Assembly: GCF_002906255.1 (NCBI RefSeq)
Contig: NZ_POTC01000026.1
Coordinates: 1 to 44,715 of the forward strand
Source of the DNA: Novacetimonas maltaceti
GTDB taxonomy: Bacteria > Pseudomonadota > Alphaproteobacteria > Acetobacterales > Acetobacteraceae
Direction of reading: 5' to 3'
DNA: 44,715 nucleotides
Shown one piece after another: positions 35,157 to 43,679 of this stretch. The notes below the pieces were generated by a model. It made no database searches, was not told the origin of the DNA, and saw nothing but the letters and a program-made list of their open reading frames with translations. The position numbers and the translations under genes were made by a program. Numbering within the stretch: position 1 is the stretch's first letter; every line of letters starts with the position of its first letter.

Positions 35157-36881
35157 ATGTCCGCCAGACACGACGACCGACTCAGGGCCCTTACACATGA
35201 AGATGCCGATTTCTGGGCTGATGTCGTCGATAATGTCCTGATTGTCGCCGTCACCGACAGGAATGGCATCATAACCTACGTCAACCAGAAGTTCTGCGAC
35301 GTCAGCCAGTACTCGCGTTCGGAACTGCTGGGGCAGACGCACCGGCTCCTGAATTCCGGCACGCATACGCCGGCGTTTTTCCGTGACATGTACCGCACCA
35401 TCTATTCCGGGCGGACATGGCACGGGAACATCTGCAACCGCACCAAGGACGGCAGCCATTACTGGGTGGCGACCACGATCATCCCGCACCATGGTTCGGA
35501 CGGGAACATCATCGGCTTCGTCGCCGCGCGGTTCGAGATCACGGAACTGATGAACACCAAGGAGCGGCTGAAGATCCAGGCCGCGACCGACACGATGACC
35601 GGGCTGCTGAACCGCGGGGGGTTCAACGCCAGCCTGATCGCCACGCTGGAACAGTGCAAGTCCAGCGCGGACGAACGCGTGCTGGTGATGTTCGACCTTG
35701 ACGGGTTCAAGCAGATCAATGACATCCACGGCCACCATGCGGGTGACGTCGTGCTGCGCACGATCGGGCGGCGGATTGTCGAACTTGTCGGGCCGGAAGA
35801 AGCGACCAGCCGCCTAGGCGGCGATGAGTTCGCGATCATCCTGCACAAGAGCCTGAAGGAAAACTCGCTCGAATCCATCCTCACGCGCCTGCAGGCGCTG
35901 CTGGAGGAGCCGATCGACCTTGAATCCGCCATCGTGCGCGTCTCCGGCAGTATCGGGGCAACCCCGCTGACGGCCACCGACACGCTTGAGGACGTGCAGA
36001 AGAATGCCGACGTGGCGCTGTATGCCGCCAAGCAGGCCGGCGGCAAGCAGGCGCGCATGTTCAGCGCCAGCCTGCACAAGACCGCGCTGGAACGCGCCAA
36101 GATCCTGAAGGAAGCCCGCGCGGGCGTGAAGCAGAACCAGTTCGAGGTCTATTACCAGCCCATCCTGAGCTGCCGTACCGGACAGATCGAACAGGCCGAG
36201 GCCCTGATGCGCTGGCACCATCCGCAGCGCGGGCTGCTGTCGGCTGGCGCCTTTACCGACGTGTTCGCCGATTCCGGGCTGGCGCAGGAAATGGAAACCC
36301 ATCTGGTGCAGTCGTTCCACGACGATATCGCCATGTGGAAGAAGGCGGGCCTGCCGAACCTGCGCCTGGCGGTGAACCTGTCGCATCTCGACCTGCTCAG
36401 CCTTGACCAGCAGGTGGACCTGCTCAGCGAGATCAAGCACCTGAAGATGGACCCCAGCACCTTCATGCTGGAGGTGACGGAACACATGCTGCAGGGACGG
36501 CGCGCGGAAAAGAGCCAGTTGCGCCTTAAATCCCTGGCGGAAGACGGGTTCGGCCTTGCGCTGGACAATTTCGGCCATGGCAGCGTGCGTCTGTCCACGC
36601 TGAAGAACCTGCCGCTGAAGTCGCTGAAGATCGACCGCAGCCTCGTGCGTTATATCGATACGCGCGAACAGGATCGCGACATCCTTGCCGCTCTTATCAA
36701 GCTCGGGCACGGGTTCGGCCTGTCGGTGACGGTCGAAGGGGTGGAGACGCGCAAGCAGTTCGATATCGCAACGCAGTTGGGCGTGGATTACATCCAGGGC
36801 TTCTTCATCTCCCGCGCGGTATCCGCCACCGATCTGGTGAAGATCACGCGCGAACATGCGTGGGAGCATGATCTGGGCTGA
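35157..36881 (+). CDS. dgc: PAS-GGDEF-EAL diguanylate cyclase (DGC type, flavin-like PAS)
   Basis: The 574-residue protein makes c-di-GMP from two GTP. The PAS domain (about 20-130) is of the Aer/NifL flavin type: YVNQKFCDVSQYSRSELLGQ, a TWHGNICNRTKDGSHYWV stretch with Trp88 and Trp103. A close relative in Acetobacter xylinum, DGC2, is reported to bind FAD. GGDEF is intact (GGDEF 221-225, FDLDGFKQIND) and has no RxxD inhibition site. The EAL domain keeps EAL (348-350) and KIDRS, but DDFGTG is DNFGHG (470-475), so phosphodiesterase activity is unlikely. A CCGAGG motif lies six bases before the start. It follows pdeA after 46 bases and forms one operon with it. Confidence 0.9.
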   Translation: MSARHDDRLRALTHEDADFWADVVDNVLIVAVTDRNGIITYVNQKFCDVSQYSRSELLGQTHRLLNSGTHTPAFFRDMYRTIYSGRTWHGNICNRTKDGSHYWVATTIIPHHGSDGNIIGFVAARFEITELMNTKERLKIQAATDTMTGLLNRGGFNASLIATLEQCKSSADERVLVMFDLDGFKQINDIHGHHAGDVVLRTIGRRIVELVGPEEATSRLGGDEFAIILHKSLKENSLESILTRLQALLEEPIDLESAIVRVSGSIGATPLTATDTLEDVQKNADVALYAAKQAGGKQARMFSASLHKTALERAKILKEARAGVKQNQFEVYYQPILSCRTGQIEQAEALMRWHHPQRGLLSAGAFTDVFADSGLAQEMETHLVQSFHDDIAMWKKAGLPNLRLAVNLSHLDLLSLDQQVDLLSEIKHLKMDPSTFMLEVTEHMLQGRRAEKSQLRLKSLAEDGFGLALDNFGHGSVRLSTLKNLPLKSLKIDRSLVRYIDTREQDRDILAALIKLGHGFGLSVTVEGVETRKQFDIATQLGVDYIQGFFISRAVSATDLVKITREHAWEHDLG

Positions 36882-36912
36882 CAGTCACCCCAGACAACCG
36901 CCTGACAGGAAT

Positions 36913-36993
36913 AAAAGTTTTTGGTGAAGCTTTTTCCAAAAAGCTTCGAAAGACGCCGCCTTTTTGAAAAAAGGCGGCACCCAAAAACTTTTT
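36913..36993. repeat. Nested-hairpin repeat, copy 7
   Basis: The best-preserved copy. Outer arms AAAAGTTTTTGG and CCAAAAACTTTT, then GAAGCTTTTT/AAAAAGCTTC, a GAAAGAC spacer, then GCCGCCTTTTT/AAAAAAGGCGGC. The AAGCTT hairpin comes first. It starts about 30 bases after the dgc stop. Confidence 0.94.
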
Positions 36994-37013
36994 GAAATTT
37001 ACAGCCTTTTACC

Positions 37014-37066
37014 AAAAAAGCCTTCCACACGGACGGGATGACCCGGACCATGCGGAAGGCTTTTTT
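37014..37066. terminator. Bidirectional intrinsic terminator between dgc and lpd
   Basis: AAAAAAGCCTTCC at 37014-37026 pairs with GGAAGGCTTTTTT at 37054-37066. Both strands carry a GC stem with a six-base T-run, so it can end the dgc transcript (plus) and the lpd transcript (minus). The loop is long (27 bases) and partly self-complementary. Confidence 0.82.
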
Positions 37067-37115
37067 CTTACATCCCGTGTGGGATGGGACAGCATGCCCC
37101 ACCCCGACAGGCGGA

Positions 37116-38855
37116 TCAGATGTGGATGGCGCGCTTTTCCACGTCGAGGGCAGCTTCCTTGACGGCTTCGCTCAGCGTGGGATGCGCATGGCAGGTGCGG
37201 GCAATGTCTTCGGACGATGCGCCGAATTCGATCGCCATGGTGCATTCCGCAATCAGTTCGCCCGCCATCGGGCCAATGATATGCACACCCAGCACCGTGT
37301 CGGTCTTGGCGTCGGCCAGAACCTTGACGAACCCGTCGGTCATGCCGATCGCGCGCGCACGGCCATTGGCGGTGAAGGGGAACTTGCCAACCTTGTAGGC
37401 GACGCCTTCTTCCTTCAGCACTTCCTCCGTCTTGCCCACGGTCGCGACTTCCGGCCACGTATAGACAACGGCGGGAATGGCACCGTAATTGACATGCCCG
37501 GCCTGACCGGCCAGCAGTTCGGCAATGGCGACGCCTTCTTCCTCGGCCTTGTGCGCCAGCATCGGGCCTGCGATCACGTCGCCAATGGCATAGATGCCCG
37601 GCACGTTGGTCGCATAATGGGCGTCGGTCACGATACGGCCACGCTTGTCCAGCGCGATCCCCGCTTCTTCCAGGCCCATGTTCTTACTGGCCGCCGAACG
37701 CCCGATCGCCACCAGCACGATGTCCGCGTCCAGCGTTTCCGCCGCACCACCGGCCGAGGGTTCCACCGTCAGGGTGACGCCCTTCGGACCCTTGACGGCC
37801 TTGGTGACCTTGTGGCCCAGCTTCATCTGCAGGCCCTGCTTGGTCAGGATGCGCTGGAACGTCTTGGCGATCTCGTTATCCGTGCCCGGCACCAACCGGT
37901 CGAGATATTCGATCACCGTGACCTCCGCACCAAGGCGATGCCACACGCTGCCAAGTTCGAGGCCGATCACCCCGCCACCGATCACCACCATCTTCTTTGG
38001 CACGGCGGACAGTTCCAGCGCGCCGGTCGAGGTCACGATCTGCTTTTCATCGACATCCACGCCCGGCAGGACGGCGCTGTCGCTGCCGCTGGCGATGACG
38101 ATATGCTTCGCCGTCACGGGCTTGCCGTTGACGGTGATGCGGCCCGTGCCCTCGACACGGCCCTCGCCCTTCAGCCAGGTGATCTTGTTCTTCTTGAACA
38201 GGAACTCGACGCCCTTGACGTTGGCATCGACCACCGACTGCTTGCGCGCCATCATGCGCTTGAGGTCGAGCTTCACGCTGTCGATGATGATGCCCATGTC
38301 GGCATATTCATCCTTGGCGGCGTGGAAGTTCTCGGACTGCTGCAGCAGCGCCTTGGACGGGATGCACCCGACATTGAGGCAGGTACCCCCAAGGGTCGCG
38401 CGCTTTTCGACGCAGGCCACCTTGAAGCCAAGCTGTGCCGCGCGGATGGCGCAGACATAACCGCCGGGACCGGCACCGATCACGATGACATCGTAATCCG
38501 TCTCCGCCGGGGGGGCGGCCGCAGGCGTCGCAGCGGGGGCGGGTGCGGCAGGTGCGGCGGCGGCCGGGGCCGCAGGGGCCGCGGCCTTGGGGGCGGCGGC
38601 AGGTTTCGCACCAGCACCGCCGGCTTCCAGCGTGGTCAGGACCGCGCCGACCTCGACCTCGTCGCCTTCGGCCACCTTGTGCGCGCCCAGCACTCCGGCC
38701 TGCGGGGCGGGGACTTCCACGCTGACCTTGTCCGTTTCCAGCTCCACAATCGGGTCATCGGCGGAAACCGCCTCGCCCGGCTGTTTCAGCCATTTGCCGA
38801 TCGTGGCCGTGGTGACGCTTTCACCCAGCGTCGGAACCTTGATTTCAATGGTCAT
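37116..38855 (-). CDS. lpd: Dihydrolipoyl dehydrogenase (E3) with N-terminal lipoyl domain
   Basis: E3 reoxidises dihydrolipoyl groups with NAD+. The 579-residue protein starts with a lipoyl domain (about 1-78; lipoyl lysine in [12 protein letters not shown]) and an Ala-Pro linker (about 80-117). The flavoprotein then begins with [21 protein letters not shown] and carries the redox disulphide [13 protein letters not shown], the NAD-binding [16 protein letters not shown] and the C-terminal [15 protein letters not shown]. Ordinary E3 is about 465 residues; the extra lipoyl domain is like that of some PDH-linked E3 proteins. Here it is third after sucA and sucB, so it serves the 2-oxoglutarate complex and perhaps others. 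Its lipoyl domain is nearly the same as that of SucB. Confidence 0.96.
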   Translation of the reverse strand: MTIEIKVPTLGESVTTATIGKWLKQPGEAVSADDPIVELETDKVSVEVPAPQAGVLGAHKVAEGDEVEVGAVLTTLEAGGAGAKPAAAPKAAAPAAPAAAAPAAPAPAATPAAAPPAETDYDVIVIGAGPGGYVCAIRAAQLGFKVACVEKRATLGGTCLNVGCIPSKALLQQSENFHAAKDEYADMGIIIDSVKLDLKRMMARKQSVVDANVKGVEFLFKKNKITWLKGEGRVEGTGRITVNGKPVTAKHIVIASGSDSAVLPGVDVDEKQIVTSTGALELSAVPKKMVVIGGGVIGLELGSVWHRLGAEVTVIEYLDRLVPGTDNEIAKTFQRILTKQGLQMKLGHKVTKAVKGPKGVTLTVEPSAGGAAETLDADIVLVAIGRSAASKNMGLEEAGIALDKRGRIVTDAHYATNVPGIYAIGDVIAGPMLAHKAEEEGVAIAELLAGQAGHVNYGAIPAVVYTWPEVATVGKTEEVLKEEGVAYKVGKFPFTANGRARAIGMTDGFVKVLADAKTDTVLGVHIIGPMAGELIAECTMAIEFGASSEDIARTCHAHPTLSEAVKEAALDVEKRAIHI

Positions 38856-38928
38856 TCTATTCTGTCCTGCTTGCGGTATCGTGGAGGATCAGGCGGGAGG
38901 GCCATGGACCGGCCCCCCGCCCGCCGCA

Positions 38929-40179
38929 TCAGACCTGCAGCAGCAGGCGGCGCGGGTCTTCCACGTTCTGCTTGACCCGGACGAGGAAGCTGACGGCTTC
39001 CTTGCCATCGACGATGCGATGGTCATAGGTCAGCGCGATATACATCATCGGACGGATCACGACCTGCCCGTCCACGGCCACCGGACGGTCCTGGATGGAG
39101 TGCATGCCCAGGATGGCCGACTGCGGCGCGTTGATGATGGGGGTGGACATCAGGGAGCCATAGATGCCGCCATTGGTGATGGAGAACGTGCCACCCGACA
39201 GTTCGTCGATCTTCAGCGTGCCTTCGCGCGCCTTCTTGCCAAAGCCGGCAATCGCGCTTTCGATCTCGGCAAAGCTCTTCTGGTCGGCGTCACGGATCAC
39301 CGGCACCACCAGACCGTTGGGGCCACCCACCGCGATGCCGAGGTTGACGAATTCGCGATAGATCACGTCATCGCCGTCGATTTCGGCGTTGATCGCGGGG
39401 AATTCCTGCAGCGCGGCGATGACCGCGCGGCTGAAGATCGACATGAAGCCCAGCTTCGCGCCGTTATGCTTCTTGGCGAACGCGTCCTTGTATTCGGCGC
39501 GCATCGCCTTGACCGCCGACATGTCCACCTCGTTGAAGGTGGTCAGCAGGGCGGCCGTGTTCTGCGCATCCTTCAGGCGGCGCGCAATGGTGCGGCGCAG
39601 GCGCGTCATCTTCACGCGTTCCTCACGCGGGTCGTCCTGGCGCGGCGGGCGCGGGGCGGCCGTGGGGGTGGCCGCACGCGGCTGCGCCAGGAACGCCTGC
39701 ACGTCGCCCTTCGTGATACGGCCGTCCTTGCCGGACCCGGTGCCGACCTGTGCGGCCGACACGCCCTGCTCGGTCATGATCTTCTGTGCCGCGGGGAACG
39801 GCGCATGGGCCGCGCCCTGTGCCGCGACATCAGATGCGGGGGTTGCGGGACGCGCGACGGGGCCGGTGCTCAGCGGCTGTGCCTGCACGCCGGCGGCAGG
39901 CGCGGGCGCCGGCTTCGCCACGGGGGCGGCAGGCTTGCCCGCGCCGGCCTCGACCGTGGACAGGACGGTGCCGACCTCGACCTCCGCCCCTTCGGGCACC
40001 AGCAGCGGACCCAGCACACCGGCCTGCGGGGCGGGAACTTCCACGCTGACCTTGTCGGTTTCCAGTTCGGCCACCGGGTCATCGGCGGATACGGCATCGC
40101 CCGGCTGCTTCAGCCATTTTGAAACGGTTGCGGTAGTTACGCTTTCACCCAGCGTCGGCACCTTGATCTCGGCAGACAT
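38929..40179 (-). CDS. sucB: Dihydrolipoyl succinyltransferase (E2 of 2-oxoglutarate dehydrogenase)
   Basis: E2 passes the succinyl group from lipoate to CoA. The 416-residue protein has one lipoyl domain (about 1-78, lysine in [12 protein letters not shown]), a proline-alanine linker and a peripheral subunit-binding domain (about 125-165, [19 protein letters not shown] and [12 protein letters not shown]). The acyltransferase domain shows [33 protein letters not shown] and the catalytic [16 protein letters not shown] at 40179 opens with [14 protein letters not shown]; a ten-residue longer frame is possible but not family-like. It lies 259 bases after sucA and 73 before lpd, on the same strand. 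Confidence 0.97.
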   Translation of the reverse strand: MSAEIKVPTLGESVTTATVSKWLKQPGDAVSADDPVAELETDKVSVEVPAPQAGVLGPLLVPEGAEVEVGTVLSTVEAGAGKPAAPVAKPAPAPAAGVQAQPLSTGPVARPATPASDVAAQGAAHAPFPAAQKIMTEQGVSAAQVGTGSGKDGRITKGDVQAFLAQPRAATPTAAPRPPRQDDPREERVKMTRLRRTIARRLKDAQNTAALLTTFNEVDMSAVKAMRAEYKDAFAKKHNGAKLGFMSIFSRAVIAALQEFPAINAEIDGDDVIYREFVNLGIAVGGPNGLVVPVIRDADQKSFAEIESAIAGFGKKAREGTLKIDELSGGTFSITNGGIYGSLMSTPIINAPQSAILGMHSIQDRPVAVDGQVVIRPMMYIALTYDHRIVDGKEAVSFLVRVKQNVEDPRRLLLQV

Positions 40180-40438
40180 TCCTATTTTCCAATCCCTTTG
40201 CCGGCCCACCCCGTGTCGCGGTTCCCCACGGCGTGACGGGCCAGCGTGACAGTTCCTGACCTCAGGCCTTGTTCACATGGCGACAGGGCCGCCATCCGAC
40301 CTGTTAACCCTGTCCGGTCCCCGATGACGGGCCGGACCCTGTTCAATGCCACGCGCCGCAATGCCCATCCGGCATTTTCCATGCCGCGCGTGACGAAATG
40401 ACCGGGTTGCGGCGGGAACATGCCCCGCCGCATGCCCC
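40180..40438 (-). other. sucA-sucB spacer with hairpins
   Basis: The 259-base gap is long for this operon. It has a perfect 8-bp stem GCGGCGGG/CCCGCCGC at 40409-40431, eight bases after the sucA stop, and a small AATGCC/GGCATT hairpin near 40361-40377. No T-run follows on the minus strand. The structures may adjust sucA-to-sucB message levels. No small gene is convincing. Confidence 0.4.
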
Positions 40439-43300
40439 TTACGCGACGCCCAGCGCCTTGTTGACCAGTGCAGCCTGCTCCGCGAGGTGCACCTTCGCAA
40501 GACCCGTCGCCGGGCTGGCCGCAGCGATACGACCGACATATTCGGGACGCGCGCTCTTGTGCTTGATGCTGCCCAGCACACCCTCGATCCGGCGATCGAC
40601 GAAGTCCCAGCCGCCCATGTTGGCGGGTTCTTCCTGGCACCAGATGACCTTCGCATCGGGATAGCGCGCCAGTTCGTCGCCCAGCAGCTTCGCCGGGAAC
40701 GGATAGAACTGCTCCAGCCGCACGATCGCGACCGTGTCGAGCTTGCGCTCGCGCCGTTCGGTCAGCAGGTCGTAATAGACCTTGCCCGAGCAGATCACGA
40801 CGCGTTCCACCTTCTTGGGGTCGATGGCGTCGATTTCGCCAATTACCGGCCTGAAGGTCGTGCCCGGCCCGAAATCCTTCAGCTCCGACACCGCCAGCTT
40901 GTTCCGCAGCAGCGACTTCGGCGTCATGATGATCAGCGGCTTGCGGTAATCCAGGAACAGCTGGCGACGCAGCGCGTGGTAGTAGTTGGCCGGCGTGGTC
41001 AGGTTGCACACACGCAGGTTGTCTTCCGCGCAAAGCTGCAGGTAGCGTTCGAGGCGGGCGGACGAATGTTCCGGCCCCTGCCCTTCGTACCCGTGCGGCA
41101 GCAGCATCACGAGGCCGGACATGCGCAGCCACTTCGTCTCGCCCGAGGCGATGAACTGGTCGATGATGACCTGCGCGCCGTTGGCGAAGTCACCGAACTG
41201 CGCTTCCCACAGGACCAGCGCGTTCGGGTCGGCCAGCGAGTAGCCATATTCGAAGCCCAGCACCCCGAATTCCGACAGCAGCGAGTTGTAGATCTCGATA
41301 TGCGCCTGGTTGGGGTCGATGTTGTTCAGCGGCACGTAGGTGTTCTGGTTCACCTGGTCGATCAGGACGGCATGGCGCTGGCTGAAGGTGCCGCGCTGGC
41401 AGTCCTCGCCCGACAGGCGGACATGGTGCTTTTCAAGCAGGAGCGAGCCGAAGCCCAGCGCCTCGCCCGTGGCCCAGTCGATTCCCTCGCCCGTCTCGAA
41501 CATCTTGGCCTTGGCCTTGAGCTGGCGGACGATCTTGGAATTGGCGGTGAAGTCGTCGGGCACCTTCGCCAGCGCCGCGCCGATTTCACGCAGCCTGTCG
41601 ATGGCGATGCCGGTCTCGGGCATGGTCACGACCGCATCGACCGGCGGCGGCTTCAGTCCCTGCCATGCGCCTTCCAGCCAGTCGGCCTTGTTCGGCTTGT
41701 AGCCCTGCGCGGCCTGGTAGGCGGCCTCGAGCTTGTCATGGAACGCGTTCCATTCACTCTCGACCTCGGCCTCGGTCATGACGCCTTCACGGACCAGACG
41801 CTCGGAATACAGCGTGCGGATGGTCGGGCGCGCCGCGATGGCCTTGTACATGATCGGCTGCGTGAAGGACGGCTCGTCCGATTCGTTGTGGCCGTGGCGA
41901 CGGTAGCCCACGATGTCGATGACCACGTCGGAGGCGAACTTCTGCCGGAATTCGGCGGCAAGGCGCGCGCAGTAGACAACGGCCTCGGGCTCGTCACCAT
42001 TGACGTGGAAAATCGGCGCCTGCACCGCCTTGGCGATGTCGGTGCAGTACAGGCCGGAGAACGCGTGGATGGAAACGGTGGTGAAGCCGATCTGGTTGTT
42101 CACCACGACATGCACGGTGCCGCCGGTGCGATAGCCGATCAACTGCGACATCGCCAGCGTCTCGTAGACGATGCCCTGCCCCGCGAACGCCGCATCGCCA
42201 TGCAGCAGGATGCCCATGTGGCGGCCACGCTGGTGCGGGTCGTCATCGTCCTGCGTCGCGCGCACCTTGCCGATCACCACGGGATCGACCGCCTCAAGGT
42301 GGGAGGGGTTGGGCTGGAGCGAGATATGGACCGGCGTTCCCCCGATCTCCACGTCGGTGGAGGTGCCGAGATGGTATTTCACATCCCCCGACCCCTGCAC
42401 GTCGTCCGGCTTGAACGACGCGCCGGCGAATTCGCTGAAGATCGCGGTGTAGGGCTTGCGCACGATGTTGACGAGCGTGTTCAGGCGCCCGCGGTGCGGC
42501 ATGCCGATCGCAACGGAGCGCACGCCGCCGCTGGCCGCCTGGTCGATCACGGCATGCAGCGCGGGGATGGTGACGTCCTCGCCCTCAAGCCCGAAGCGCT
42601 TGGTGCCGACATAGCGTTTCTGGCAGAAAGATTCGAAACCTTCGGCCTGCGTCAGGTGTTCAAGGATGACCTTCTTTTCCTGTGCGCTGGCCCCCTGGCG
42701 CCAGTTGTCGCCTTCGAGGCGGGCCTGCACCCACATCCGCTGTTCGGGATCCTGGATATGCATGTATTCCGTGCCGATCGGCCCGCAATAGACCGCACGC
42801 AACGCATCGAGCACCTGGTTGATGGTCGCGGTTTCCGACCCGATCAGGCTGGCGACGATACGGCCAAGGTAGATCGGGCGGTCACGGTCGTTGGGACCGA
42901 AGCCATAGGTCGCGGGATCAAGGTCGGCATGGGGCTTGGGCACCTGCAGCCCGAGCGGGTCGAGCCGCGCCTCGAGATGGCCGCGCACGCGGTACGCCCG
43001 GATCAACTGCGTCGCGCGCAGGCTGTCATCCGCCGCCGCGTGCAGGCTTTCGGCGGAAACCGTGCCGCCCGCCGGGACCGCCTCGCCTTCCTCGCCGGTG
43101 ATCATGGGTGCGCGTGGCGCCCACGACGCGCCTTCGGCATCGTGTTCGATTTCCGAGCTCTGCTCATCCATTTCGGAGAACAGGGACGCAAAGGAAGGAT
43201 CGACACTTTTGGGGTCCACCGCCCAGCGTGCATACAATTCAGCCAGATAGGCCGTATTGGAGCCGCTGAATGCGGTCGAAAGAATATCTACGCCCGCCAT
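40439..43300 (-). CDS. sucA: 2-oxoglutarate dehydrogenase E1 component
   Basis: E1 decarboxylates 2-oxoglutarate with thiamin diphosphate and loads the succinyl group on lipoate. The 953-residue protein has the OdhA N-terminal segment AYLAELYARWAVDPKSVDPSF (partly needed for E2 binding). It has RAYRVRGHLEARLDPLGL, the ThDP-binding region HGDAAFAGQGIVYETLAMSQL with VNNQIGFTT, and the C-terminal transketolase-like half with MLLPHGYEGQGPEHSSARLERYL. Length is normal. AGGAG precedes the start. With sucB and lpd it forms a TCA-cycle operon; a functional complex would support a complete cycle, which acetic acid bacteria differ in having. Confidence 0.98.
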   Translation of the reverse strand: MAGVDILSTAFSGSNTAYLAELYARWAVDPKSVDPSFASLFSEMDEQSSEIEHDAEGASWAPRAPMITGEEGEAVPAGGTVSAESLHAAADDSLRATQLIRAYRVRGHLEARLDPLGLQVPKPHADLDPATYGFGPNDRDRPIYLGRIVASLIGSETATINQVLDALRAVYCGPIGTEYMHIQDPEQRMWVQARLEGDNWRQGASAQEKKVILEHLTQAEGFESFCQKRYVGTKRFGLEGEDVTIPALHAVIDQAASGGVRSVAIGMPHRGRLNTLVNIVRKPYTAIFSEFAGASFKPDDVQGSGDVKYHLGTSTDVEIGGTPVHISLQPNPSHLEAVDPVVIGKVRATQDDDDPHQRGRHMGILLHGDAAFAGQGIVYETLAMSQLIGYRTGGTVHVVVNNQIGFTTVSIHAFSGLYCTDIAKAVQAPIFHVNGDEPEAVVYCARLAAEFRQKFASDVVIDIVGYRRHGHNESDEPSFTQPIMYKAIAARPTIRTLYSERLVREGVMTEAEVESEWNAFHDKLEAAYQAAQGYKPNKADWLEGAWQGLKPPPVDAVVTMPETGIAIDRLREIGAALAKVPDDFTANSKIVRQLKAKAKMFETGEGIDWATGEALGFGSLLLEKHHVRLSGEDCQRGTFSQRHAVLIDQVNQNTYVPLNNIDPNQAHIEIYNSLLSEFGVLGFEYGYSLADPNALVLWEAQFGDFANGAQVIIDQFIASGETKWLRMSGLVMLLPHGYEGQGPEHSSARLERYLQLCAEDNLRVCNLTTPANYYHALRRQLFLDYRKPLIIMTPKSLLRNKLAVSELKDFGPGTTFRPVIGEIDAIDPKKVERVVICSGKVYYDLLTERRERKLDTVAIVRLEQFYPFPAKLLGDELARYPDAKVIWCQEEPANMGGWDFVDRRIEGVLGSIKHKSARPEYVGRIAAASPATGLAKVHLAEQAALVNKALGVA

Positions 43301-43679
43301 CTTGAAGACATCTCCTCACTGACGACCTTGTCGGCCGCGTTATTTGCCCGGTCCCGCATCCATGGCGCCATGTGATGGCCCCTGCCCGCGGGCCGGCTTA
43401 TGGCCCTTACCCTAGCGGCACCCGGCCATGGGTACCGCCATCATTCATCAAGGTCAGGATTGCTGTGGGCGCATGCTGACATTTTCGTATGTGCCCCCGC
43501 CAAACGGGGAAAACATGGTGAAAATACAGCCCCGCGTGGCGCAATTCCGACCCTGGGAACTTCCTCGACTACCCAAGCAAAGACGGGCCCCTTTGCCTAC
43601 CGCCCCACCAGTCACAGCCGCGCCATGGGCGTCACGATGGCGTGACCCCCGGCCATGGCGCGCGGCGTTGTCACAACAG
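43301..43679. other. sucA upstream region
   Basis: No gene is seen in 379 bases. It must contain the sucA promoter on the minus strand; I could not pick a convincing -35/-10 pair. A strong nested inverted repeat lies at the zapE end (43621-43660). Confidence 0.5.
43621..43660 (-). terminator. Nested inverted repeat after zapE, possible terminator
   Basis: CGCCATGG (43621-43628) pairs with CCATGGCG (43653-43660), and inside it GTCACG pairs with CGTGAC around ATGG. The stem can extend outward with GCCG/CGGC and a two-base bulge. It lies about 20 bases past the zapE stop. No T-run follows, so Rho-independent stopping is uncertain. Confidence 0.45.

Noticed and set aside
40487-43375. 962-codon open frame on the plus strand opposite sucA
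   Set aside because: It mirrors sucA almost exactly, has the repetitive Arg/His/Gly/Asp-rich content of antisense frames in GC-rich DNA, and shows no family motif.
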